Assembly (NCBI GenBank): GCA_022478985.1
Contig: JAKSZP010002694.1
Span: 62,001-126,000, forward strand
Length of the DNA stretch: 64,000 nt
Origin: Massospora cicadina
Taxonomy: Eukaryota > Entomophthoromycota > Entomophthoromycetes > Entomophthorales > Entomophthoraceae
Reading direction: 5' to 3'
This document shows positions 1 to 10,402 of this stretch, piece by piece (position 1 is the first letter of the stretch; the number at the start of each line of letters is the position of its first letter). Below the pieces are notes generated by a model. The model saw nothing but the letters and a program-made list of their open reading frames with translations. It did not search any database and was not told the origin of the DNA. The position numbers and the translations under genes were made by a program.

Positions 1-719
1 CCAGCGCTTAAACCTGCTGCTGTGAGGCGGCTAGTTTTGAGTCCTTTAGCTTGACTATTAGCTGCAATCCGTGAGGAGCGTCGAGGGTTCTGAGGGGAAG
101 GAGAGGGTGGGGGGGCGGAGGACCCAGTAAGCCAGCCTAGGATGCTGCCCCCGCTCCGTTGCAGGGGAAGGACCTGAGGGTGCTCAATGGTGACCTCCGC
201 GGTGTCCCCATTTGATGAGTCTGAGTCCATATTCACTTCCTCCAACACTGCAAAGGATCCGCGCGAAATGGACTGTGGGGTTGGGGTAGGACTCTTTGAG
301 GTGTCACTTCTACTGCAGGCCGCGAGTTGCCAGTATATGCTGGTGGGCATAGCTCCATTGGGAGCTGAGGGCTGATGCGATAAATCGCTGGTGGGGGTTG
401 GTGGGGGTGCCGCGGAGCCCTGGTGGGGGTGGCTGACGAGGGGCACCCTGTGGGAGATGCCTTGCGCTTGGTGAGAGAGGGAGTTGACTCTGGGAGATTG
501 GAGGGGGTGCCCATTGGAAGGGGGGCATGAGCGCGAAGGTATCCCACACCAATAGTGGGGTTAGCTGTTTCAACTGCTAGGCGTAAGGCCTCAGGGGACA
601 GGTCTTGAACGGGAACCCATTGTGTGGGTTGTGGAATTGCTGCTGCAGCCATGTGGGATCGTTTTTGGCCTGGTTTAGGCCCCTGGGTGGTGGCTAAGAG
701 GGCTTGTTTTTCGAGCTGT

Positions 720-761
720 GCAGCCACTATACAAGTGTCCAAGGGCGTTACACCATGAACA
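720..761 (-). other. CCHC zinc-knuckle codons in LINE ORF1 (left copy)
   Basis: These codons read C-S-W-C-N-A-L-G-H-L-Y-S-G-C, a perfect CX2CX4HX4C knuckle. It is expected to contact RNA or single-stranded DNA. The right copy has the same motif at 63072-63113 with Arg in place of the Gly before His. Confidence 0.8.
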
Positions 762-1559
762 CCGGGGACGCGCCTGATCAGGGTCGACAAAAAAGATCTC
801 AGGGCATGCCCCAACTACCGCCACACGAGGAATAACCTCAATGTTGCGGGATACAGTGGGGAGGGGATGAACGACGCCCTAGCAGTGCGAGCTCTTTGAG
901 TGGGAGCATAGTAAGAGGGGACGCTAAAGTCCACTGAAAGAACAGACCCAAACTCCATTAAACCACGATGGAGTGCCAGTTTAAGAGACTCAGGATCAAC
1001 AGTCGTTGGTAGGTTGGAAAAAGTAACCCATGAAATTTTCTCCAGGTGAGAGCGTGTGCGGGAGATGCGAAGAGATCCGCGTGGAATAATGACCTGGAGG
1101 GTGGCAGCATGGTCAGCAAGGGCAGCTTCAGTGAAGCCCACATCGATGTAGTGGCCCTCCACTGATTCATGGATGGTGGTGTTAATAGGGAATGTCTCCG
1201 CAATCGCTGCAAAGTATGAGAAGTAATCCTCTGTATAGAATTCAACAGGGTTATGCCCATAATAAAGGCGAATTGCGTGGGAGAGGGTTGAGCGAGGTAG
1301 AGCTTTTTGCGCTCTAGTTTCGGCCCATTTCTTCTTAACATCGGCAATAAACGCCACTTCACGGGGATCAGCTTTGGGTAGCGTTGGTGCCAGAGGTTTT
1401 TGCCACGCCCCAGTGGCTCCTTTGGTACGTTTGTGTTTGCTTTGGGCTGCAATTGCAGGTTGAGTGTGAGCTGGTGGTTTGGACAAGTTTGCGGAGTTCC
1501 CTTGTTTCTGGAATGTTACAGCAGTTGCTGGCGTCATATTAAATTGAGGGGCGGTTTGT

Positions 1560-2304
1560 TGGGCCTCGCTAAATTGGGGAGGCCCATCCAGATTGGAATT
1601 AACTCCAGCCAGTTGGGAGGAGGGAGATGTTTCATCACCATCCCAATCTATTTGGGTAAATTCAGCCCGAGTATTTGCTGTGATTTCGTGGGCAAAACTC
1701 ACTGGCTGATTGGTGAATTGGTCGTTTTCAGCATATTGAGATAAAGTGCCGACTTGAGAAGTGCCGATTATGGGGTTTAAATGGGACGGGTGAGATTGGA
1801 ACTGGTGTGAAGTTCCAAAATCTGAACAATTTAAATCCCCATTGGGAAGAGTAGATTGTCCCAATTTGGTGCTTAGTGAACCAGAATGTGCGGCTAATCC
1901 AACCTTACATCCGAGGGTTTGGGGGCCAGGTGATTGTTGGCCTCGCTAAATTGGGGAGTCCCATCCAGATTGGAATTAACTCAGCCAATTGGGAGGAGGA
2001 GATGTTTCATCACCATCCCAATCTATTTGGGTAAATTCAGCCCGAGTGTTTGCTGTGATTTCGTGGGCAAAACTCATTGGCTGATTAGTGAATTGGTCGT
2101 TTTCAGCATATTGCGATAAAGTGCCGACTTGAGAAGTGCCAATTACGGGGTTTAAATGGGACGGGTGAGATTGGAACTGGTGTGAAGTTCCAAAATCCGA
2201 ACCATTTGAATCCTCATTGGGAAGAGTAGATTGTCCCAATTTGGTGCTTAGTGAACCAGAATGTGCGGCTAATCCAACCTTACATCTGAGGATTTGGGGG
2301 CCAG
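1560..2304. repeat. Tandem duplication (about 370 bp x 2) inside LINE ORF1
   Basis: Copy one (about 1560-1936) and copy two (about 1937-2304) share the whole block from GGCCTCGCTAAATTGGGGAG to GGGGGCCAGGT, with only scattered differences. The duplicated peptide includes TSQVGTLSQYAENDQFTNQP. The right LINE copy holds a single unit, so the duplication arose in this copy or in its immediate source. It makes the Gln/Asn-rich middle of ORF1 longer. Confidence 0.9.
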
Positions 2305-3203
2305 GTAGCTGGGTATCGCCCCTCATGGAGGGAGCCAGAAACACGGCGTCAGCAATAATAGATGGGGCTGAATTAGCTGACACAATGGGGGAGGTGAATG
2401 TCTGGATGGGCTGAGTTGCATTCAACTGAGCAGACGCCATTAAAACAGCGTGGGTGATGGCCTCCTTGGTTGGAGGGGGCCCAGCGGGTTGGTGGGAGGC
2501 AGCACACACAGAGCTGTTAGGCGTGCAGGTTGCAGAAGTGCGATCAGGTGAACTGGCGCTAGTTGGAGTAGCTCCAGGTTGGGGGTGGTGCCTGCTTTCA
2601 TGGCTGCTGCTTGAGAGCGGGTGATTCTGGTTGACCCTGAGGTGGGTAACCGAGGGTTGCTTCGTTTGGGGGTGTTGCTGGCTCGTTTGGCATAGCCTGC
2701 GGGTTCTTTTGCGGGGTTTCCCGCCATATTTGCTAATAGTTTTTGTAAATCTCTTTAGTGGAGCTAAATTTCAGGCTGAATTGATTTTCGAAAAGTGATG
2801 CTTAGCAGAAAGAGATTTCTCATATATAAATTACTCAAAAATGCAGAACTTAACTTCTTATTAAGCACCTTCACCTCTTCATTCCCAGGAAACAATAACC
2901 CTGGAGCCATATGTGGTTTGAGCCATAAGTGCTGATGAGGCGCCAGTATTTCTCCATAAAGCCCCTTAGAGACTTCAATTCCGAGCCCAGTCCCTATTAT
3001 GCCCTGGTGTCCAGACGGTAAACTTAAAGGGCGCGTTGCTCAAAGCGGGATTCCCTTATACTCATATATCTGGTTGGGGAGGATCTTGGTCCACTGACTC
3101 AGTCACTGGTAGCAAACAGGGATTACTCCGTCACTGTATGCTAGATTGATCTGACTGGAGTGGAAGTGATCCATTGGGATTCCACCAGAGGAAAAATATA
3201 CTG

Positions 3204-3666
3204 GAATTTGTTAACCAAATATGGTAAGGGTTTCTTCCGCCATATCTATCACAACGCCAAATTTCCTCATGAAAGCCGCGCCAATTGATATATCATAGTG
3301 GTTATTTGGCAAAACCACCGCTGGAGCAGACATCTGAACTGACCTAAATTAAATAAACAACGCGCTATATGCTCCTTCCGACACAGTGCTGTGCGTTCCC
3401 ATGGTCCCATATACTACACGATGGTCCACATCTGGTTTCAACATAAGTTTAGCCACCAACCAAATGGAGACTATGTTCACAGGAGCTCCCGTGTCTATGA
3501 TAGTGCGGATTTTCGTGTTTTGAATGAATATGTCACAATAAGTACATTCTAAGTATGAAGAACCATCAGTGTTTAATACTTGTACGTTCAAGGTCTTTGT
3601 TTTACTCAAAAAGGAGGAAATGCCCTTGCTGACCTGAGGATAATCACTAGCGATTTTCTCCACCAA
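3204..3666 (-). pseudogene. Element F retropepsin (aspartic protease)
   Basis: The translation contains the active-site box IIDTGAPVNIVS, with hydrophobic residues before DTG, as in retroviral-type aspartic proteases. Further on come a YGTMGTH segment and, past a stop, the typical C-terminal pattern YDISIGAAFMRKFGVVIDMAE. This enzyme would cut the Gag-Pol precursor. The frame is open only for 3349-3666. The rest is read across stops, so the gene is dead. Confidence 0.8.
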
Positions 3667-4902
3667 ATGGCTACGTTAACCCCTACTAAAGAGGTGACAT
3701 TCAGTGAATGATCTGGTTTGCTAATGCCAGTCTTTTCCAGGATCTGCCACGCATATGGCTTCTGCACATCCTGGCGAAGCTTGGCCTGATGGGGTGAGCC
3801 TTTACTCATGGAAGCAGAAGTAGGGGTATCCAATGAAAGCTGCTGGTATAACACATCATCCGATTTAGGGTTAATTGTTACCCAAAAAGATGTTTGGGGA
3901 TTGTTGGAGACAAGTGATATGGACTTAGCGGAGCTAGAGCGTCCCATCTTTAATATGCTCGAGCTTTTCCCTGCTCAATTATCCTAATTGGCATTGCATA
4001 CACATGTGGGTGGCTATGGCAATTGGCTGCATAATTCCCTCTTTGTCCACACTGGAAGCAAGTGTTCATAAAAGGTGCGCGTCTATAATTTGGGGCGGAA
4101 GACCCAGGCCAATAATTGCCAGTAAGGTTCCAAGGTCGCGGATGAACTGGGGAAGTGCAGCTGGGCTGGAAAGGGTATATTGAATAATGTGAGGGATGAC
4201 TACATTCCAGCGGCTGATAGCACAGTCGCTGCGACCTATATCCTGCAAGGGTTGGAGTGGGGGCAACAGCAAATTTTTGGGCTATGTTGGGGGCACTTTT
4301 TGTGGTGGAGAGCCACCATAAGGCGTTCATAATCCAAATAAGTCCGGTATCCCCATCCAACACATGGGACATAGCATTATATAGTTCCCAATATGTTTTG
4401 ACAGCCATCATCATTGCTATACTTACATCTTCAGTGGTTAAGATATTGACCCCAAGAAGAACGTGTGCTTCTACTGAAAACTGCTCAGCAAATTCTGACA
4501 GGGTTTCGTTTTGGTCAAACTGTATAGTCATAAAGTCAGCTTTTTGTTGACACATCTTGGTCGCGCTTCCAAATAGCCAGATGATAATCGCTTTTACTTG
4601 TGCATAAGATAACAAGCTGTTGGGAAGATAGCAGGTCACCTGATCAGCGCTTTCCATTTCAAAGCGGACAGCAACAATTTTGCTTTTTGTCGATCTGTAG
4701 CTCCTTCCACAGCAAATTCAAACCGCATAAAGTAACCATGTAGGTTCCCATCATGACTGAAAGGAGGTAATTTCTCAATATGAACAAATTTGCTTTGCTC
4801 TGGATTCCTGCTGAAAAGGGCAGGCGAACTGTTGTCAGAGCGACTATGGGAACCATTCCTTGATATATTATCACACAGCTGGCTGGATGGACTTAAACTC
4901 AA
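3606..4902 (-). pseudogene. Element F Gag with degenerate zinc knuckle
   Basis: Three overlapping frames (4636-4902, 3950-4657, 3606-3947) give a Gag-like capsid region. Recognisable pieces are KLPPFSHDGNLHGYFMRFE, GATDRQKAKLLLSAL and FDQNETLSEFAEQF, the usual Ty3/Gypsy capsid pattern. The nucleocapsid knuckle CFQCGQRGNYAANC has Tyr where His is expected. The 113-residue frame 3606-3947 is a Gag-protease linker without a recognisable domain. Gag forms the cytoplasmic particle and packages element RNA. The frame breaks are inferred to be decay. Confidence 0.7.
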
Positions 4903-5260
4903 AAAAAGGAATTGGAAGAGGTGGTGTCACACAGGGGGTTCACCGTACCACCCAATGGATATTCATTTGTTGATCCATAACATTTTTCCCCGAGTTGCCA
5001 CTAACTACCCCATTCCCCCTGGCTCTGGTATGCTCCACGAACTGTTCATTGATCAACTGTTGCATCATTTCATATTGTTGTTGCAATTTCTGTCAGACTC
5101 TTCTTTTCTTTGCTCAGTTGCTTTTCCACAGCTTGTATTTGTAAAAGAACTTCTTCGATTATATACTGCAAGCAGGTTTGCTGTCAGAACAGAGGAGGAC
5201 TCCTCATTGTAGATTAAAAGGCTTTCTGGTTGTTTTCAATTATAGTTGCTTAGTGGGCCC

Positions 5261-5276
5261 CCTGTAGTGAGCACCA
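5261..5276 (-). promoter_or_regulatory. Primer-binding site of element F
   Basis: On the minus strand this reads TGGTGCTCACTACAGG, right after the LTR. Its complement ends in CCA, as a tRNA 3' end should. The identical 16-mer occurs at 29282-29297 next to the LTR of element D. I cannot name the tRNA. Confidence 0.65.
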
Positions 5277-5277
5277 C

Positions 5278-5849
5278 TGTTGTTTCTCAGCGTTTGGTCT
5301 TGATTCTGCCGAGTTGGTTTTGCACAGTGTATGAGCCACAAAGCAACCAAATTGGATGATATGAAGATCGCCGATTATATAATAAACTTAATAAAATGTT
5401 TATGGAGCTATCGCCCCTTATTTCCATCTTTATTATAATATAATTTCAGATTTTGTCTGCGCTCTCTTCTCTTGTAAAAACCTCCAAAACCTTTTATCTT
5501 TCTTCAGACTCTTTATACCTTCATTCCCCCCAGCCGGATGCATCCTCAGCTTGGTACTCTTTTATTCTGCTTCCCTTTCTGAATTACTCTCATTTGTATC
5601 AAATCTCCGCATAAATCCTCTCAATTCGCCGAATATCCTCATTTCAAAGCGCTTAGATTACCAGTACCAGTTTGATTCCAGCGGATTTCATTCATTCCGC
5701 CATAATGACTTAAGGCTTATCGTCCAGTCATATTGGAATCGTGACAGAGCCACTCAGGAGAATGAGGTATATCTAAGTGTTCCTCAGAATAGTGAGATAT
5801 TACTGGCATTTCATTCCCCATTTCGCGGACTTGGAGTCACCCTCACATA
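5278..5849 (-). repeat. 5' LTR of element F
   Basis: This is the sequence between the primer-binding site and the point where RNase H codons of element G begin. In element orientation it starts TGTGAGGGTGACTCC and ends near AACAACAG. It is AT-rich, with TATA-like runs around 5375-5440. The partner LTR is not in the window, so both ends are estimates. Confidence 0.55.
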
Positions 5850-7551
5850 ACTTCTCACCTAAAAAAGTTTGAGTGGAGCGTGGAATAGGGACAGGCCTTT
5901 GAGGAGTTAAAGACAATATTCTTAGAGACTCCAATCTTGTCCTAATATGACTTATACAAATTGTTCTACCTCTATACTGATGAAAGTGACGTAGGACTTC
6001 GCAATTCTTGAACAATTAGACTAAGATTGGGTGTATCACCTGATCAAATACTATTCCAAGGTTAGTAATGCAGAGAAGAATTACACGGCCACTGAGCAAG
6101 AGTGCTTGGAAGTGATCTAAGTAGTTAAACACTTCAGATATTACTTTATGGGATACATTTTAAGGTAGTAATGTATCACCCATCGCTCCACTGGTTGCAG
6201 AACTTGAAGAATTCTGATGGACACCTTAATCACTGGACTGTACTCTTACAAATCTATGATTTTAAGACCATACATTAAGCGGGGACAAAAATCTAAATGC
6301 TGACAGCCTATTATAATTGCTGCGTTTTGATTACAAGCGCCTTATAACGATTAAATTTCTGACTTAATTGGATTACCAGAAGAGTTTTTAAAGGGAAAAA
6401 CAGATGAGTTTAAGAGCATCCTGAGGATATGTTTCAAAGACACCCAGCTTGTTGATGGAAATCTGCAAACGAAGATTCATAATAGATGGTACCCATAAGT
6501 TTATCCTAGTGACAGAATGGAGTTGGTGATGGAGGCCCATAAACACATGGACCATGGAAGAGTTAAGAAAACGCTGGCTTACCTGAAAGAGAGATTCTAC
6601 TAGAATGTAGGTCTGATCTTCACCAAGCTTTAGAATTGTGCATACCTGTGCAAGTTTCTGCCCACTGAAGAAGTGATTTGAGTCTATGCCAATCCCCTTC
6701 AAGCCTTTAAGAGATGTTTCAATTTACGTGTTTTGACTCTACCAATTGCCTCCAGTGGATATAAGTTCATCCTGGTAGCAATTGATCACTTTAATTGGGG
6801 TGGGGCTCCACTGTCAAGACATATACTGCGAACTTCACCGCTTACTTCCTTTACAATCAAGCCATCATAGACATGGTTTCCCTCAAGTTTTACTTTCAGA
6901 CAATGGGAAGAATTTCAATTTGGACATGGTGAGATGTTAATAGACTCTGTGGGAGTGAAACAGAAGTCCACTAATCTCTGAACCCCATCCTCAAATGGAA
7001 GCATCATTTAATTCAATGGAACCTTGAGAGGGATTTTGAAGAAATGGCCCTCAATAACAAATTAGAATGGGATCATTTGCTGGCCTCAGCTTTGTTATAT
7101 TACCAGTTAAGCCACCACAGAGTGATTGGGATGTCCCTTTTTAAAGCTCTGTATGGGTGAGAAGCGTCTCTCCCAACACTACTGGCACCGCTTATCATAG
7201 TGGGCTTGAAGAACCTGACGCCTTTAAGCTATCAGCATGAATTAGCTGATAAACTTGCAATAATTCAATTGGAAGCTTCAAAAAATATTGAAGCAACTAT
7301 CCCTCAAAGTCAATGAGAGAGTCATAGATGAACTAGGCTACTGGAGATCAGCCTAGGTGAAAAGGTTCTATTTTGTCATCTATGGGGCCACAGCCAGAGA
7401 AGTTACAGGCCATCTGGACAGGGCGTTCTAGTGTCTTGACGAATAGAGGAGCCAAATAATCTATCCAGGATGAAGTTACTAACTTTGTATCTGGCAGAGT
7501 ATATGCACAGCACCTAAGGACATTCCCAAAGTCTCATCATGTGAGGGGAAG
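5850..7551 (+). pseudogene. Ty3/Gypsy element G pol remnant: RNase H and integrase
   Basis: RNase H signs, read across stops, are FEWSVEQGQAFEELKTIFLE, YTDESDVGL, NYTATEQECLEVI and IYDFKT. The integrase zinc-finger area follows (EAHKHMDHGRVKKTLAYL), then ILVAIDHF, then a C-terminal stretch (YYQLSHHRVIGMSLFKALYG-like). No RT precedes it because element F lies immediately upstream, and G reads the opposite way. The product would have degraded the RNA of the RNA/DNA hybrid and inserted the cDNA. There are many stops, so this is an old copy. Confidence 0.75.
7543..7551 (+). promoter_or_regulatory. Polypurine tract of element G
   Basis: GAGGGGAAG lies immediately before TGTCATGGATGAGG, the inferred 3' LTR start at 7552. 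This is the standard layout at a Ty3/Gypsy pol-LTR junction. Confidence 0.65.
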
Positions 7552-10402
7552 TGTCATGGATGAGGCTGAAAATGGATCATTGTTAAGTTTGAGAATCTAC
7601 TCGCTTATTATGTATAATCCTGTTTTGATAGCCAGGAAGACTTTTGGTTGACTTATTCTTCAATTCTAATAAGTGTCTCATGGTGTTTTCTAACTTTTGA
7701 AGCTCACAAAGCTTAAAAGATAATAATGAACTCTTCTGATCTCTTCTGGGTAATTTTTAATCTGTAGTTGTGAACTCTCTTGATGCAGTTAAATTTTTCA
7801 AGCCCCCTTAACTCTTTACTACACTCTTAATATGAAGATACACTTAAATGAAGATGATATAAAAGTTATATATAAGATGGAAAGATGATGATTTTATTTT
7901 TAGGCCAGGCGTTGGTATTTATTACCTCTAGGGCATTTCCTGTCCATACTCATCTATTAGATGAGTTCATTAAAAGAATGACAATCCTCTATGGATTTTG
8001 GCAGTAGTTATTAAAGTTCCTCAAAGTAATTCAGCTTTAAATTAACTTAATCTCATTTGTTTTAGCCCAATTGGAGGCACTTCTACTCTCATGATTGGGA
8101 ATATTTTTTGGCGTAATACTAGCACCTCAGCGGTGTGTATTCACTTTATAATCAGCCTGATTACATTTATTCATACAGCTGATAAAATATAATGAAATGG
8201 GGAAAAGATAATATAGAAATTTGAATAATGATGCACTCCTAATTGGAACATTGGCAGGCCTCTCTATAGTACTAGGTACTCCCATATTGGGACTACCATG
8301 TACATTCACTATTGAGCTGATTATGAAGAATGAAATACATAAAATCATTTATACATAAACTGTAATTGCATTAAATTTGTGAGTGAAATTAGATATGCTG
8401 TAACCCACTTGGTTCACCCAAGTGAGTCCTACAATCGGCCATAACATAGATATCATAGTTATTATTAGCTATAATAATGGGTTTTTAAGCACAATTAAGG
8501 CGGTTTTGAGGTGTACTGATTCAACAGATTATGCAGATATATTGGGAGAGATCGTGGGATCCATCAATGGGAGTAATCTATCAGTATTAATGACATTTCA
8601 AAGGGTTTGTTTTCAAGTCACCCATCAAAATCTAACAATTATCAGATTGTTCCTCATCCAGTGGAATGAGCAGAGTTCACCCTCAAACTGGTGGAAGTGC
8701 AGGAAACTTAGTCACCATGGATGGAGATAAATGAGCTCCATTATAGATTTGTGAGAGGCAAATAATTTCCTAATGCTCAGAGTGACGTCATATGAAACAA
8801 TTTTACTCTGAAACCTCAGAAAATCTAATTATTGAATACAACAATTTCACCCAAAACCATTATGAAATTCTACCCCCTTATATATCTAACTAGCCAAATT
8901 AGACTTGCAGCTCACCAATGATGTAATGATGACTTAACCAAATTCCCTGATGGGAACAATCAAGGCTCATGAGTGAATATTGCCTAATTTAGAAAACAAA
9001 TAATTTTGAGAGGTGTCAAAAGAACACAATTTGAGGTGCATCAAAGGAGAGCCATTGCACAATTCAGATATCAACAAGCATACTACCAGATTTGGTAATC
9101 AATCTTTTTTTAGAAAGATGCTTTCACCTATAACCAGTAGTGGGTCAGAAGAAAGGGTCCATTGATATCTAGGTACAGGGGTAATCGCTATTAGAATGAT
9201 CTCACAGATACAGGAACTTAGCAAGATGGATGAAGCAACAAAAGTGGCAATTAGACGCCATCTCATTAGGGCATCCTAAAAACTTTAATATCGCTACCAA
9301 AATTCCCAGTTTGTTTTATAATCATCATTCATTATATGACTTAATTTTTCGCCAGTGGTAGAAAATTATTCATTTTTTATTTTATTTAAGAACCTTTCCA
9401 CACAATCTTGGCTTTATCCCTTTTATTTCACTTATGGTGGCTTAATTAAACAAACTACCAGTATCCAGTCTGGGATTAGCTTCTCTCAGAATATATTAAT
9501 AAGTATGATATATTCTCTGTTTGAACAAGACACTCCATATCTCAGATATCTTAGAGCTGATCTGCCAAGGGAGAGGTTGGACTGGCTTTCATTGAGTCCT
9601 GAGGGCCAACATATGATAACATGTCAGAGAGTGTCAACAAGAAGCGCCAAGTGTGATATCAGTTTACCAAAGTGATTTATGCTACAACGGGTAGCATCAG
9701 AAGATAATTTTCTCTAAAAAAATCTGCTATCTGAGAAAAGCTTGTCTGATGCCTAATATGCGCGGAGTGGCCCCCTAAGCAGCAATTCAGCCTCACATGA
9801 TAAGCGTGCTGAGGTCAGCTGCTGACTAGTATGAAGGCCTTTGAAATCATATCTTTTACCCATATGTCTAATGCTTCTTCCTCCCTCTGAATTATGGATA
9901 AATTGTGGAAGAAAGTGAATAAGGTCTAAAATCAAATTTATAGTCGCAAATTGAATTCAGAATGATTAGATTTGGTATTAGTCCCTGCTGCATCAAAGGA
10001 TGACTATAAGACCCCAAAAAATGAGCTAAAAGTGCTCATGTGGAGAATGAGTTATAATGCTAGTATGCCTTTTTCATCTTAGCCAACGTGAAAATTTTTT
10101 TGAATCATTTTCTATAGTCATGAGAATTGCTATCATCATCTCTTTCTGTTATAACTATGATCAATTTGTTGCACTTAATTTTGTTTTTGCGTTTTATTTG
10201 CACCACCACTCCACCCTAAGATAATGGGGTATAACAAATGTTTGATTTTCAAAAAGTGGTCTGCTACTTTTATATTCCTATGTATTTTTTGTAATTCTTG
10301 TCCCTATAGAAATAGATTAACAGCACTAATTTTTAGATAATACCTCCTAACATATATGTTAGATCCAAGAAGTCGACCTACTTCTAATAAAGTTTTGAGG
10401 CT
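7552..10402. other. 3' LTR of G (start only) followed by unassigned AT-rich DNA
   Basis: The stretch starts with the LTR of G, whose end I cannot place because no second copy is present. The rest holds only short chance frames. I see no RT, integrase, transposase or host-gene motif, no tandem repeat and no RNA gene. It is probably decayed transposon and intergenic DNA. Confidence 0.5.

Larger units (their letters stand above)
233..2727 (-). pseudogene. LINE ORF1 protein (nucleic-acid chaperone type), frameshifted
   Basis: The reading frame starts at 2727 (MAGNPAK...) and is carried by three frames: 2440-2727, then 1976-2509 and 815-1864, then 233-814. It begins with a basic, Ser/Thr-rich N-terminus containing TRSQAAAMKAG. 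A Gln/Asn-rich middle follows, then a basic patch (KHKRTKGATGAWQKP). Next is a folded region ending in an RRM-like stretch (ISWVTFSNLPTTVDPESL), a CCHC zinc knuckle and a Pro-rich tail. ORF1 proteins of this kind bind element RNA and form the ribonucleoprotein used in target-primed reverse transcription. One extra A just after the knuckle codons, relative to the right copy, puts the knuckle out of frame with the downstream part. This copy is therefore not functional as it stands. The function is inferred from architecture, not from a database match. Confidence 0.7.
1..2817 (-). mobile_element. LINE (non-LTR retrotransposon), left copy, 5' part
   Basis: This segment is the inverted counterpart of 61394-63833. 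Both copies start at the same nucleotide (AATCTCTTTCTGCTAAGC, read inward), so that point is probably the true 5' end. A leader of about 90 bp precedes the ORF1 start at 2727. The window edge cuts the copy near the ORF1/ORF2 junction. ORF1 is present but broken, and it carries an internal tandem duplication that the right copy lacks. The LINE lies inside the spacer after the protease of Gypsy element F. Assignment to a non-LTR element rests on the ORF1 architecture (RRM-like segment plus CCHC knuckle) and on the endonuclease start in the right copy. Confidence 0.8.
2818..5849 (-). mobile_element. Ty3/Gypsy element F (5' LTR, gag, protease), truncated by the LINE
   Basis: Reading leftward, this element shows an LTR, a primer-binding site, gag with a zinc knuckle, an aspartic protease and a post-protease spacer. 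It then stops at the LINE 5' end. RT, RNase H and integrase of F would lie beyond the LINE, outside the window. The outer LTR end abuts the RNase H of element G, which is on the opposite strand, so F appears to be inserted in G. Confidence 0.75.

Noticed and set aside
233..814. The 193-codon minus-strand frame as a separate protein
   Set aside because: It mixes the zinc-knuckle region in a wrong frame with the true Pro-rich end. It is part of the broken LINE ORF1.
1400..1744. Plus-strand frames opposite LINE ORF1 (also 1934-2119, 2217-2414, 62092-62437 minus)
   Set aside because: They are antisense shadows of ORF1. They recur only because the LINE recurs.
9355..9675. 106-codon frame as a gene
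   Set aside because: No motif, no conserved copy in the window and no coding context; length is compatible with chance.
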